Shown here piece after piece: positions 23,223 to 33,400 of a stretch of 39,611 bases of DNA; the first letter of the stretch is position 1, and each line of letters begins with the position of its first letter. Location of the stretch: contig NZ_WQPL01000025.1 in NCBI RefSeq assembly GCF_018785245.1, positions 1 to 39,611 of the forward strand. Reading direction: 5' to 3'. Under the pieces are notes generated by a model, which worked only from the letters and a program-made list of their open reading frames with translations, was not told the origin of the DNA and made no database searches. Source of the DNA: Collinsella aerofaciens. GTDB lineage: Bacteria; Actinomycetota; Coriobacteriia; Coriobacteriales; Coriobacteriaceae. The position numbers were made by a program, and so were the translations under genes.

Positions 23223-24686
23223 CTACTCGCCGTGCTTCTCATCGTGGCGAGCGGCGGCACGGGCATCGTGAATGCCCTTGATTGCGGCATGGCGGGCGGT
23301 GCGGGCGTCGTGCACGGCGTCGCGGGCCTCGGCGGCAGTTGCCTTGGCAGAGCGCAGCTTGGCTGCCAGGTCGGGATTGGTCTCGGCAACCGCGGCGATC
23401 GTGGGGCCGTCGAGCTCTTCTTGCGTGGGCTCGGCCAAAAAGTCGATGGCATACTGAGCGGCTACCATGGAGCCCTTGGCGAGCACGCTCTCGTCGATCT
23501 TATAGAAGCAGGAGTGCTGGGCATAGGTGGCGCCAATCTGGGGGTTGCGCGTGCCAACAAAGGCGAGCACGCCCGGTACGCGGCGCAGATACTCCGAGAA
23601 GTCCTCGCCCGAAAGCGTGCCGCGGTAATGGCCCTCGCCCGCGGGACCCAGGCACTTGAGCGCAGCTTGGCGGCAGCGCTCGCTCGAGGCGGCATCGTTT
23701 TCGACCTTGTAGTTGGCGATGGTGTAGTCGGTGAGCTCGGCCTCGGCGCCCAGAGCAGCCGCGGTGTGCTCCACGATGCGGCGCATGAGCTCGGGCATCT
23801 CCTCATGCGTCTTGTCGCCATAGGTGCGCACCGTGCCGGCGAGGTACGCCGTGCCGGCGATAACGTTGCGCGCGGTGCCGCCATGCAGCTCGCCGACGGT
23901 GATGACGGCAGGTTCGTAGGGGCTAATCTCGCGCGAGACGATGGTCTGCAGGGCGTTGACGATTTCGGCGGCAACCATAACGGCGTCGTGGCCGCGCTGG
24001 GGCATGGCGCCATGGCACGAGGTGCCGCGGACGTCGATGCGGAACCAGTCGGTATTGGCCATGCGCGGGCCGGGCTCGCAGCTTACGGTGCCGGCATCGA
24101 CCTCGCTCCAGATGTGCGCGGCGTAGGCGCCGTCGACGCCGTCGAGTACGCCCGTGCCGATCATGAGCTTGGCGCCCTGGCCGTTTTCCTCGCTGGGCTG
24201 GAAAACGATGCGAATCTCGCCGTGGATGTCATCGGTCATGTGGCGCAGAATCTGCAGCGTGCCGAGCATCATGGCGATATGGCAGTCGTGACCGCAGGCG
24301 TGCATGCAGCCCTCGTTGACGCTGGCGAACTCCTCGCCGGTCTGCTCGGTGACAGGCAGGGCGTCGATATCGGCGCGCAGCAGGATACGGCGGCGCGGCG
24401 TGCCGTCCTCGCGGTAGGCATCCGGCGCGGTACCGCGAAGCGTCGCCACCAGGCCCGTCTTGAGCGGACGCTCGTAGGGGATATTCATGGCGTCGAGCTG
24501 GTTGGCGATGTCGGAAGTCGTGCGCTCCTCGGCAAGGCTCAGCTCCGGGTGCTTATGGAAGTGCCGGCGCTGCTTGATGATATAGGGCTCAAACTCGGCG
24601 GCGATATCTCGGATGGCCGCGGTGACGTCGTCTGCCGCGCGAACCTCGGTTGCCGCCATAATCTGCTGTGCCTTGGTTTTCGTCAT
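23223..24686 (-). CDS. M20 family amidohydrolase/peptidase (HipO/AbgB-like)
   Basis: A 487-aa two-zinc hydrolase of the M20D group, which cleaves N-acyl amino acids, hippurate-like amides or small peptides. Metal ligands are visible: Cys131 and His133 in MHACGHDCH, Glu167 in PSEENGQG (Glu166 being the likely general base) and His191 in AHIWSEVDAG; the late ligand is in QHSCFYKIDES. A normal lid domain with GTSCHGAMPQRG lies between. The last 65 residues are a polar, Ala/Arg-rich helical tail absent from typical members. The start ATG (complement of 24684-24686) has AAGGAG ten bases before it; the open frame continues upstream without an RBS. Cytoplasmic, with no signal peptide. It is divergent from the next amidohydrolase gene. 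Confidence 0.88.
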   Translation of the reverse strand: MTKTKAQQIMAATEVRAADDVTAAIRDIAAEFEPYIIKQRRHFHKHPELSLAEERTTSDIANQLDAMNIPYERPLKTGLVATLRGTAPDAYREDGTPRRRILLRADIDALPVTEQTGEEFASVNEGCMHACGHDCHIAMMLGTLQILRHMTDDIHGEIRIVFQPSEENGQGAKLMIGTGVLDGVDGAYAAHIWSEVDAGTVSCEPGPRMANTDWFRIDVRGTSCHGAMPQRGHDAVMVAAEIVNALQTIVSREISPYEPAVITVGELHGGTARNVIAGTAYLAGTVRTYGDKTHEEMPELMRRIVEHTAAALGAEAELTDYTIANYKVENDAASSERCRQAALKCLGPAGEGHYRGTLSGEDFSEYLRRVPGVLAFVGTRNPQIGATYAQHSCFYKIDESVLAKGSMVAAQYAIDFLAEPTQEELDGPTIAAVAETNPDLAAKLRSAKATAAEARDAVHDARTARHAAIKGIHDARAAARHDEKHGE

Positions 24687-24854
24687 GGTCGATTTGCTCC
24701 TTGCTGGGTTGATCGCAAAATCGTACAGGCTCTCTCCAGTATGCCACCTGCCGCTAGGGCTGGTAAAGCTGCCGTTTGCCGCTTGGCATTTTGTAACCGA
24801 GGCGGGGGAGTACACTCGGGGGTGTTGAATTTCCTGCCAGAGATGGGGATGCCC

Positions 24855-26492
24855 ATGCAACATATCGATCGGATTATTCGCTCCAAGAACGTCTTTACCG
24901 CGCAAGACGGCATCGATACTGCTCGTGAGCTGGCGATTGCCATCGCAGGTGACCGTATCGTCGCAGTCGGCAAGCCCGATGACGTGATCGCCGCCGCTCC
25001 CGCCGCCACGCCGGTTCTCGACTACGGCGAGCAGTTTGTCTGCCCCGGTTTCCATGACGCTCATCTGCACTTCTTCCATACCTCGGTCGGTTCCTCGCCG
25101 TACATGCTCATGGATATGGGCACGTCCGAGGCGGCGCTGGTACAGCACGCGCTCGAGTTTTCCCAGGACCTGCCCGACGACGCTTGGGTTGTGACGCAGG
25201 GCTGGCGCGACTACCGTTGGGACCCGCCCGAGCATCCTACCAAGGCGTCGCTCGATGCGGCATTCCCCGATCGTCCCTGCGTTATGTACTCGGGCGACGG
25301 CCACACGCTGTGGCTCAACAGCCGCGCACTCGAGGCACTCGGCGTCACGCGCGACAGCGAGCCACCAGCAGGCGGCAGCTACGACAAGGACGCAAACGGC
25401 GAGCTCACGGGCATTGTTCACGAGGCGGCTGCCATGCAGCTGCTACCGCGCTGCCTTGAGTGGCTGGGGGAGGATCGCATCGCAAGTGCTTATGCCGATC
25501 AAATGAGGCGTATGGCCGAGCAGGGCATCACCTCGATATGCGATATGTCGCTCATGCCCATGCCGGGCTGCGATTTTATCCGCGACGACGTCTACGACAA
25601 ACTGCAGGCAGCCAGCAAGCTGGGCATCCGCGCCCATCTGTTCCCCACGCTGCTGGATGACCAGTCGCGCTTGGAAGAGCTGCAGACCCGCTACGCGAAC
25701 AACGCGCTGCTCTCGGCGCCTGGTTTTAAGCAGTTCTTCGACGGCGTGTCGAGCGAACACACGGCATATCTCACCGAGCCCTATACCAATCCGCGTTTCC
25801 CGGGCGACCGAGGCCGTCTGACAGTTCCTGCCGAGCGCATGCGTAAGCTGGTTCTGGCGGCCGCGGAGCGCGGCCACACCGTGCGCATCCACGTCATCGG
25901 CGACGGTGCCATCCATGCCGCGCTCGATATCTTTGAGGAGGCCGCCGAACTGTACGGCCTGCCCCAGCACGGTCATAACACGCTCGAGCATCTGGAGAAC
26001 CTCTTGCCCGAGGACATCGATCGTCTACGCAAGCTTAACGTCGTTGCCTCGAGCCAGCCCTGTCACATTACACTCGACCCGGGCGGCCCCGAGCGCGATC
26101 TGGGCCTGGAGCGCAGCCGCATCATGTGGCCGTTTGCGACCTATAAGCAGCGCGGCATTCGCCAAGCCTTCGGTACCGACAGCCCTATCACAGCTGTTAT
26201 CAGCATGAACGTGCTCTACACGGCTATCACGCGCCAGGACCCCAAAAGCCACTGGCCCGAGGGCGGCTGGCTGCCGAGCGAGCGCATCGATGCGGCAACG
26301 GCCCTGCGCAACTACACCCTGGGTAGCGCTTATGCAGCGGGCGACGAGCAAAACCTCGGCAGCCTGGAGCCCGGCAAATACGCCGACCTGGTACTCCTGG
26401 ATCAAAACCCGCTCACCGTTGACCCACAAGAGCTCCAGGCTACCAAGGTTCAGGCCACCTACCTGGCAGGTAACTTAATCTACGAGCGCTAG
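24855..26492 (+). CDS. Amidohydrolase family protein (YtcJ/amidohydrolase_3-like)
   Basis: A 545-aa metal-dependent hydrolase of the amidohydrolase superfamily. The N-terminal beta-sandwich piece IIRSKNVFTAQDG leads into the metal motif FHDAHLHF. Later metal-site regions are TVRIHVIGDGA, SSQPCHITLDP and FGTDSPIT, and it ends with the usual GSLEPGKYADLVLLDQNP. Members of the YtcJ branch act on varied amides and the substrate cannot be told here. Three in-frame ATGs lie at 24843, 24849 and 24855; I chose the last because GGGG sits six bases before it. It is divergent from the M20 hydrolase, which suggests a shared catabolic theme such as N-acyl amino acid use. Confidence 0.87.
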   Translation: MQHIDRIIRSKNVFTAQDGIDTARELAIAIAGDRIVAVGKPDDVIAAAPAATPVLDYGEQFVCPGFHDAHLHFFHTSVGSSPYMLMDMGTSEAALVQHALEFSQDLPDDAWVVTQGWRDYRWDPPEHPTKASLDAAFPDRPCVMYSGDGHTLWLNSRALEALGVTRDSEPPAGGSYDKDANGELTGIVHEAAAMQLLPRCLEWLGEDRIASAYADQMRRMAEQGITSICDMSLMPMPGCDFIRDDVYDKLQAASKLGIRAHLFPTLLDDQSRLEELQTRYANNALLSAPGFKQFFDGVSSEHTAYLTEPYTNPRFPGDRGRLTVPAERMRKLVLAAAERGHTVRIHVIGDGAIHAALDIFEEAAELYGLPQHGHNTLEHLENLLPEDIDRLRKLNVVASSQPCHITLDPGGPERDLGLERSRIMWPFATYKQRGIRQAFGTDSPITAVISMNVLYTAITRQDPKSHWPEGGWLPSERIDAATALRNYTLGSAYAAGDEQNLGSLEPGKYADLVLLDQNPLTVDPQELQATKVQATYLAGNLIYER

Positions 26493-26510
26493 CCCCACAT
26501 CCCATCCTTC

Positions 26511-26577
26511 AGTTGCGGTGAAATAGTTCCTAAAACCCGCCTTCACGCCCAAAACCAGGAACTATTCCACCGCAACT
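26511..26577. repeat. 67-bp palindromic repeat after the amidohydrolase gene
   Basis: Two 21-bp arms (26511-26531 and 26557-26577; left arm begins AGTTGCGGTG) are complementary with one mismatch, around a 25-nt C/A-rich centre. There is no T tract, so it is not a standard terminator. The rest of 26493-26997 holds a second, larger inverted repeat and the groES leader. Confidence 0.8.
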
Positions 26578-26683
26578 TAAAAGAGCGCGTCCCAACAACG
26601 TGCCCCTTTCTTGTGCGCCCTACCCGCATCGCCATTTTGCTGCACTGACTTTTCTGAATGCCGGGCCCGATAACGTTGACTCA

Positions 26684-26828
26684 GCTCCCGTGTGGCGCCG
26701 GAGGGGCGGGATATAAGGTTTATCGCGAGTTCCGCACGAGCCGAAGGCCACTTAATGTGGCCTTCGTGCGAGCAGGACTGCCCGAGCAGGAAACCTTATA
26801 TCCCGCCCCTCCGGTCCGCCCCGGGAGC
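26684..26828. repeat. Large nested inverted repeat upstream of groES
   Basis: A perfect 24-bp inverted repeat (26698-26721 with 26791-26814; left arm begins CCGGAGGGGCGGGATATAAG) encloses a hairpin CGAAGGCCAC / GTGGCCTTCG (26742-26766, loop TTAAT). Outside, GCTCCCG (26684-26690) and CGGGAGC (26822-26828) pair in register, seven bases beyond each arm. Total 145 bp. No coding potential. Confidence 0.85.
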
Positions 26829-26997
26829 CACTGCTAAGTTATCCCCCGGTATTCAGAAAATCTAAGTGCCAAAAAATAAGATTTTTTGACTCTGTGTTGT
26901 ATAACCCGCCATTCGTGGGTACCATTCAACGCGTACGCAAACAAAAAGGGTTAATTCGCGTGGTATAACCGCGCGGCCCAAAAAGGAGGAGACAAGC
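26829..26997 (+). promoter_or_regulatory. groES leader with two TATAAC boxes and no visible CIRCE
   Basis: TATAAC occurs at 26900-26905 and 26964-26969; each could be a -10 element, though neither has a good -35 at 17 bp (TTGACT at 26886 is too close to the first). I looked for the CIRCE repeat bound by HrcA and for the HAIR repeat bound by HspR and saw neither. AAAAGGAGG precedes groES. Confidence 0.35.
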
Positions 26998-27291
26998 ATG
27001 TCGTCTTTGAAGCCGCTTGCAGATCGTGTTCTGGTCAAGCCCGACGAGGCCGAGCAGAAGACCGCTTCTGGTCTGTATATTGCCAGCAACGCTCAGGAGA
27101 AGCCGCAGCGTGGCACCATCGTTGCCGTGGGCGCCGGCAAGGTCAACGACAAGGGTGAGCGCATCCCCATGGACGTCAAGGTTGGCGACGTTGTCATCTA
27201 CGGTAAGTTCGGTGGCAACGAGGTCAAGGTCGACGGCGAGAAGTATCTGCTGATGCGCGCCGACGACATCTACGCCGTCGTCGAGGCCTAG
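26998..27291 (+). CDS. groES: Co-chaperonin GroES
   Basis: A 97-aa co-chaperonin that caps GroEL. Family features in order: PLADRVLVKPDEAEQKTASGLYIA with the mobile loop (about residues 17-33), VGAGKVNDKGERIPMDVKVGDVVIYGKFGG, and the C-terminal YLLMRADDIYAVVEA. Length is typical. RBS AAAAGGAGG ends nine bases before the ATG. It is followed by groEL after 96 bp; the gap contains a modest hairpin (CCGCCGC...GCGGCG) but no clear terminator, so the two are probably cotranscribed. Confidence 0.97.
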   Translation: MSSLKPLADRVLVKPDEAEQKTASGLYIASNAQEKPQRGTIVAVGAGKVNDKGERIPMDVKVGDVVIYGKFGGNEVKVDGEKYLLMRADDIYAVVEA

Positions 27292-27309
27292 TCTCGTCAG
27301 AATCTCTGA

Positions 27310-29025
<1,716 letters not shown>

Positions 29026-29051
29026 GGCCGACAAGGTCTAGAACTCCCACC

Positions 29052-29189
29052 GGGAATCCGGGGGCGGGACGGGGGTTTCTCTCCGGAACGTCCTCGGACA
29101 TGCAAAGAGGCTCCGCATCGCGCTTCGCGCTGCGGAGCTTCTTTGCGGAATGTTCCGGAGAGAAGCCCCCGTCCCGCCCCCGGATTCCC
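29052..29189. repeat. Large nested inverted repeat downstream of groEL
   Basis: Two 38-bp arms (29052-29089 and 29152-29189; left arm begins GGGAATCCGGGGGCGGGACG) are complementary with one mismatch. Inside, GCAAAGAGGCTCCGCA (29102-29117) pairs with TGCGGAGCTTCTTTGC (29131-29146), and the loop itself can pair (GCGC TTCG CGC). The whole 138 bp could fold as one hairpin. There is no T tract. Same plan as the element upstream of groES. Confidence 0.85.
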
Positions 29190-29356
29190 TGCGTTTACGG
29201 CCTTGAGGTCGGCGTGGGCGGAGATCGTGGCTGATGGGGATACGTGTCCCGGTCGCTGTTTCGCGGCTTTGCCGCGAAAGGCGCGTTACTTTGGGATGGG
29301 TGGGGAATGTGGCTGTTGCGGCAACTGGTCCCCGCCATAAATTACCCTTGGCATAC
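29190..29356. other. Intergenic stretch between groEL repeat and riboflavin promoter
   Basis: It holds one clean hairpin, TTTCGCGGC / GCCGCGAAA (29259-29279, loop TTT). There is no supported gene; open frames here lack an RBS and run into the riboswitch. Confidence 0.5.
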
Positions 29357-29384
29357 TTGCGCGAAAACCTGCCCGTGCTACACT
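29357..29384 (+). promoter_or_regulatory. Promoter of the FMN-riboswitch operon
   Basis: TTGCGC (29357-29362), a 16-bp spacer and TACACT (29379-29384). The predicted transcript would begin at about 29391, exactly where the riboswitch P1 stem begins, which supports the call. Confidence 0.6.
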
Positions 29385-29391
29385 TGCAATT

Positions 29392-29578
29392 GCTGTTTCA
29401 GGGCGGGGTGAAATTCCCCACTGGCGGTAAATCGGGCGGTGTCAAAGGGACGCCGTGGCGCAGGCGAGATGTCTGTGACCGAGCCGATGAGTCCGCGACC
29501 CGTGTGTGCGTTGGTTCGCATGCCGGCCGAACTGGTGAGATTCCAGTACCAACGGTTAGAGTCCGGATGAAAGAGGCA
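29392..29578 (+). promoter_or_regulatory. FMN riboswitch (RFN element)
   Basis: All conserved blocks are present: TCAGGGCGGGGTGAAATTCC near 29398, CCCACTGGCGGTAA, the GAGTCCGCGACCC block, CCGAACTGGTGAGATTCCAG, and the closing AGTCCGGATGAAAGAG near 29560-29575. Closing-stem bases TTTC and GAAA pair. It binds FMN and represses downstream genes. Only about ten bases separate it from the ATG, and no separate terminator stem is seen, so control is probably at translation initiation (masking the GAGGCAGG RBS). Confidence 0.97.
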
Positions 29579-29587
29579 GGTGATCTT

Positions 29588-30178
29588 ATGTCTGAACAGT
29601 CGCAGCATATCCATTTTGAGAACACGAATAGGTGGAGCACCAAACAGCTCGTTACCATGGCGTTGATGTGCGCCTTGGGCGCCCTGTTTATGTACGTGCA
29701 GCTGCCTATCCTTCCTTCGGCGCCGTTTTTGACCTACGACCCGTCGCTGGTGCCGGCGATGGTGTGCGGGTTTGCGTACGGCCCTGGTGCCGGCACCGCT
29801 GTTGCCGCCATGGCGATCGTTATCCATGCGCTTACCACGGGCGATTGGGTCGGTGCGCTTATGAACCTGGTGGCTACGCTGGGCTATATTCTGCCCGCGG
29901 CGATCGTCTACCAAAAGATGCACACCTACAAGGGCGCCGTGATTGGTCTGGCGCTGGGCGTTATTGCCGCTACGGCGCTTTCTATGGTTGCGAATCTGAC
30001 CATTGGCGTTTGGTTCTGGTATGGCTCGGCCGATGTGATTCTGCCGCTCATGCTTCCCGCCGTTTTACCGTTTAACCTCATCAAGACCGTGCTCAACTCG
30101 GTGTTGACGCTGGCGGTGTACAAGGCGGTCTCTAATCTCATCACGCCCAAGAAGGACCAGGTCAAAGGTCGCGCATGA
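29588..30178 (+). CDS. ribU: Riboflavin ECF transporter substrate-binding (S) component
   Basis: A 196-aa membrane protein with about six helices, the S component that captures riboflavin for an energy-coupling-factor transporter. Family features: KQLVTMALMCALGALFMYVQLPI, then LTYDPSLVPAMVCGFAYGPGAG. Substrate is assigned from the FMN riboswitch directly upstream together with the RibU-like motifs. The start ATG 29588 lies right after the riboswitch; an upstream in-frame start at 29234 would put the riboswitch inside the coding region and is rejected. The last codons overlap the ecfA start (ATGA), so S, A and T components are translationally linked. This genome therefore salvages flavin rather than relying only on synthesis. 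Confidence 0.93.
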   Translation: MSEQSQHIHFENTNRWSTKQLVTMALMCALGALFMYVQLPILPSAPFLTYDPSLVPAMVCGFAYGPGAGTAVAAMAIVIHALTTGDWVGALMNLVATLGYILPAAIVYQKMHTYKGAVIGLALGVIAATALSMVANLTIGVWFWYGSADVILPLMLPAVLPFNLIKTVLNSVLTLAVYKAVSNLITPKKDQVKGRA

Positions 30179-32079
30179 TTGAGTGTCGGGGCGTTTCCTT
30201 TAGCTACGACGGCGCTGCGAAAGCGCTCGATGGCATCGATCTGAACATCGAGGATGGCGAGTTTTTCTGCATCCTCGGCGGAAACGGGTCGGGCAAGTCG
30301 ACGTTTGCCAAGCACCTGAACGCGCTGCTGCAGCCCGATGCGGGAACGGTGTGCGTCAACGGCATGGACGCGTCCGATCCCGAGCTGGTCTACGACATCC
30401 GTTCGGCTGCGGGCATGGTGTTCCAGAATCCCGACGACCAGCTTGTGGCGACGCTTGTCGAGGACGACGTTGCGTTTGGTCCCGAGAACTTAGGGGTCGA
30501 ATCGGCCCAGATCGCGCAGCGCGTGCGCGAGGCGCTGAAGGCCGTGGGCCTGGTGGGCTTTGAGCGCCACGAGACCCACGCTCTCTCGGGCGGCCAAAAG
30601 CAACGCGTGGCGCTTGCTGGCGTGCTTGCCATGGAACCGCGCGTGCTCATCTTGGACGAGGCTTCCTCGATGCTCGACCCGCGCGGCCGCAAGGGTCTTA
30701 TGAAGGCTTGTCACGCGCTGCACGAACGCGGCATGACCATCGTGATGATTACGCACTTTATGGAAGAGGCCGCTGAGGCCGATCGCGTTGCTGTTTTCCA
30801 AGCGGGCCACGTTGCCATGCTCGGTACGCCCGAGGAGATCTTGACGCGGGCGGACGAACTCGCGCGGCTGAATCTGGATATGCCGGCATCGTGTTGTCTT
30901 GGCAGGGCGCTTCGCGCGAAGGGCGTGCCCATTTGCGCACAGGTGCGCGAGGCGGATATGGTCGCCGATATAGTGCAGGCTTATGCCGAGCGGAGTAGGA
31001 CAGGCATCGCCGGGCGGCCTTTCGCATCCGATCCTCGTATTCTCGACAACGTCTCCTCTGCAATCGATGGCGCAGACGCGCTGGAGCCCGTCATCGAGAT
31101 TTCGCACCTTTCGTATAGCTATTCGCTGAGCGCCCGCGAGCGTCGCCGTTGGCACAAGCGCTCGGCCGCCGAGGGTGCATCGAACAAACAGGCCCTCTGG
31201 GGCAACGACCCCAGCAGTCCGTGGGCACTGCGTGATGTGTCGCTAACGGTGCGTCGTGGCGAGTTCCTGGGCCTTGCGGGCCATACCGGTTCGGGTAAAT
31301 CGACGCTGGTTCAGCATCTCAACGGTCTGATTCGTCCCCAGGAGGGTTCCGTTTACGCATTGGGGCTCGACCTGGCAAACAAGAAAGATGCCGCCGCGGT
31401 TAAGGCAAAGGTCGGCGTGGTGTTTCAGTATCCAGAGCGTCAGCTGTTTGCCGAGACCGTGGCACAGGACGTGGCATTTGGTCCGCATAACCTTGGCTTG
31501 TCGCAGGCCGAGGTTGCCCGCCGCGTTGAGTCATCGCTCGCGCGCGTGGGCCTCGACCTGGCCACTGTGGGCGATAAGAGCCCCTTTGAGCTCTCGGGCG
31601 GGCAGCAGCGGCGCGTGGCGTTTGCCGGCGTGCTTGCCATGGAGCCCGAGGTCCTGGTACTCGATGAGCCCATGGCGGGGCTCGATCCGGCGGCGCGCAG
31701 TGATTTCCTGGAGCTCATCGATCGACTTCACCGCGATGGCCTGACCGTTGTCATGGTTTCACACAGTATGGATGACCTTGCCAATTGCTGCGACCGTATT
31801 GTCGTGATGAACGAGGGCACGGTGTTTGCCGAGGGATCCCCCGCGCGGGTGTTTGCGCATGCCGATGAGCTCAAGTTGATCGGCTTGGGTGTTCCCGCTG
31901 CCCAGCGCATGGCGCTGGCGCTTGCGAAGTCAGGCGTGCCGCTGTGCTTTGACGGCCTCTATACGGTTGAGTCGCTGGCAGACGAGTTGGCAGAATTGCT
32001 GACCGGTCGCTCGGACGGTCCTTCTAACGTCGCGGACATTGCTAAATCCAAGACGATCGCGCGAGAGGAGGGCTGCTAA
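30175..32079 (+). CDS. ecfA: ECF transporter ATPase, fused EcfA-EcfA' double ABC domain
   Basis: A 634-aa protein with two complete ABC ATPase domains in one chain. Domain 1: Walker A GGNGSGKST (35-43), signature LSGGQKQRVALAG, Walker B LILDEASSMLDP, the EcfA1-type ending. Domain 2: Walker A GHTGSGKST (about 369-377), signature LSGGQQRRVAFAG, Walker B LVLDEPMAGLDP, the EcfA2 type. A linker of roughly 80 residues separates them. Powering of the ECF module by two ATPases is standard, but they are more often separate genes. It starts within the ribU stop codon and its own stop shares a base with the ecfT start. As a general A component it could serve other S components encoded elsewhere. Confidence 0.94.
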   Translation: MIECRGVSFSYDGAAKALDGIDLNIEDGEFFCILGGNGSGKSTFAKHLNALLQPDAGTVCVNGMDASDPELVYDIRSAAGMVFQNPDDQLVATLVEDDVAFGPENLGVESAQIAQRVREALKAVGLVGFERHETHALSGGQKQRVALAGVLAMEPRVLILDEASSMLDPRGRKGLMKACHALHERGMTIVMITHFMEEAAEADRVAVFQAGHVAMLGTPEEILTRADELARLNLDMPASCCLGRALRAKGVPICAQVREADMVADIVQAYAERSRTGIAGRPFASDPRILDNVSSAIDGADALEPVIEISHLSYSYSLSARERRRWHKRSAAEGASNKQALWGNDPSSPWALRDVSLTVRRGEFLGLAGHTGSGKSTLVQHLNGLIRPQEGSVYALGLDLANKKDAAAVKAKVGVVFQYPERQLFAETVAQDVAFGPHNLGLSQAEVARRVESSLARVGLDLATVGDKSPFELSGGQQRRVAFAGVLAMEPEVLVLDEPMAGLDPAARSDFLELIDRLHRDGLTVVMVSHSMDDLANCCDRIVVMNEGTVFAEGSPARVFAHADELKLIGLGVPAAQRMALALAKSGVPLCFDGLYTVESLADELAELLTGRSDGPSNVADIAKSKTIAREEGC

Positions 32080-32879
32080 TGGAGGCGTTTTCTTTTGGCA
32101 GCTACTATCCCGGCGATAGTGCAATCCACCGCCTGGACCCGCGAACTAAGTTGCTCTTGGGCTTTGTGTTTCTGATCACGACGCTCACAGTCAGCAGCTT
32201 CCGCGGACTGGTCCCGGTCGCAATCTTCGTTGTCCTGATCTATACCGTGTCCCGGGTGCCGGCTCGTCGCATCCTGTCATCGATGGCGCCGCTGCTGGCG
32301 ATCGTCGCGGTGGTCGCGGTGCTCAACTTGTTTTCCGATCAGAGCGGGCGCATTCTGTGGCAGCTCGGCTTTTTGCAGATAAGCGAGGGCTCGCTGCATT
32401 CCGCCGTCTTTATGGCGTGCCGCCTAACCTTGATGATGGCCGGTATGAGCGCCATCACGCTCACCACACCGACGCTCGACCTCACCGCGGGCTTTGAGCG
32501 CCTGCTCGCGCCGTTTGCGCGTGTGGGACTTCCTGCGCACGAGCTCGGCATGATCATGGGTATCGCGCTGCGCTTTATGCCGCAGTTTGCCACCGAGATG
32601 AAGCAGACGGCCGATGCGCAGGCGAGTCGCGGCGCGCGCGTGACGGGAGGCCCGCTCGGCGGTGTGCGTATGCTCGGCAGTGTGGCGATTCCGCTGTTCA
32701 CGGGCGTGTTCCGTCATGCCGAAACGCTGTCTGCCGCCATGGATGCCCGTTGCTATCATGGCGAGCAGGGCCGCACACGTCTGCATGCGCTTGCATTTGG
32801 CCGCGGCGATGCGTTGGCGGCGGTGGTGACGGCGTTGCTGCTCATCTGCGTCATCGTCATCAATCTTCAACTTGTTTAG
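32079..32879 (+). CDS. ecfT: ECF transporter transmembrane component EcfT
   Basis: A 266-aa membrane protein that couples the ATPases to the S component. It opens with the family pattern GSYYPGDSAIHRLDPRTKLLLGFVFLI and has the two coupling-helix motifs: ADAQASRGARVTGG (about residues 178-191) and AMDARCYHGEQGRTR (about 219-233), both with the Ala-Arg-Gly-type core that contacts the ATPases. Five to six membrane segments are seen. The start overlaps the stop of ecfA by one base. A 30-bp gap with an RBS (GAAAGG) leads to the flavoprotein genes without any terminator. Confidence 0.93.
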   Translation: MEAFSFGSYYPGDSAIHRLDPRTKLLLGFVFLITTLTVSSFRGLVPVAIFVVLIYTVSRVPARRILSSMAPLLAIVAVVAVLNLFSDQSGRILWQLGFLQISEGSLHSAVFMACRLTLMMAGMSAITLTTPTLDLTAGFERLLAPFARVGLPAHELGMIMGIALRFMPQFATEMKQTADAQASRGARVTGGPLGGVRMLGSVAIPLFTGVFRHAETLSAAMDARCYHGEQGRTRLHALAFGRGDALAAVVTALLLICVIVINLQLV

Positions 32880-32909
32880 GCGCGATTTGAGCGCAGGAAA
32901 GGGGTCCCT

Positions 32910-33356
32910 ATGACCGACAACGACCGCACGGCGCAGCTCGAGCGCGCCTGTTCGTATCTCAGGCGCATTCCGGCGTGGTATCTGGCCACGACCGATGTGG
33001 CCGACGGACATCAGCCCCGCGTGAGACCGTTTTCGTTTGCCATGGTCGATGACGGTAAGCTGTGGTTTTGCACATCGCGCGACAAGGATGTGTGGGCGGA
33101 GCTGAGTGCGAATCCCAAGTTTGAACTCTCGGGCTGGAAGCCGGGGGAGTGCTGGATCGTGTTGACCGGCGAGGCCGCACTTGAGGACGACGCAGTTGCG
33201 AGCGACAAGGTGCGTCAAGCGGGTTTTAAGCACATGGTGGGCATTGGCGAGGAACACGAGAGTGCCAACGACGGCCGCCTTGCTTTCTTTTCGGTCCGCA
33301 ACATTGCCGCGCGCTTCTGTGATATCGACGGCAGCGAGGAGCGCCTGGAGCTCTAG
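32910..33356 (+). CDS. Pyridoxamine 5'-phosphate oxidase-like FMN-binding protein 1
   Basis: A 148-aa protein of the split-barrel flavin-binding family. PAWYLATTDVADGHQPRVRPFSFAMVDDGKLWFCTS is the typical strand-turn-strand start, with RVRPF contacting FMN phosphate in relatives. It lacks the C-terminal dimer region of true PdxH, so it is unlikely to make pyridoxal phosphate; members of this group reduce or sense a variety of compounds, or bind heme or F420. The ATG has AAAGG nine bases upstream. It lies 30 bp after ecfT with no terminator, so FMN-riboswitch control of this gene is likely. It is followed by a close paralogue. Confidence 0.85.
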   Translation: MTDNDRTAQLERACSYLRRIPAWYLATTDVADGHQPRVRPFSFAMVDDGKLWFCTSRDKDVWAELSANPKFELSGWKPGECWIVLTGEAALEDDAVASDKVRQAGFKHMVGIGEEHESANDGRLAFFSVRNIAARFCDIDGSEERLEL

Positions 33357-33400
33357 CTCGCACAAACCAGGCTCCCAAACTAGCTAGTACAGGAGGAAAC

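Noticed and set aside
23232-24854. Long 5' extension of the amidohydrolase frame (1086 codons in total)
   Set aside because: The upstream half is antisense to the M20 hydrolase and lacks an RBS; the true start is near 24855.
26862-27089. Minus-strand frame over the groES promoter
   Set aside because: Short, without an RBS, and overlapping the groES start on the opposite strand.
29234-29587. Upstream extension of the ribU frame
   Set aside because: It would translate through the FMN riboswitch. The ATG at 29588 fits the riboswitch layout.
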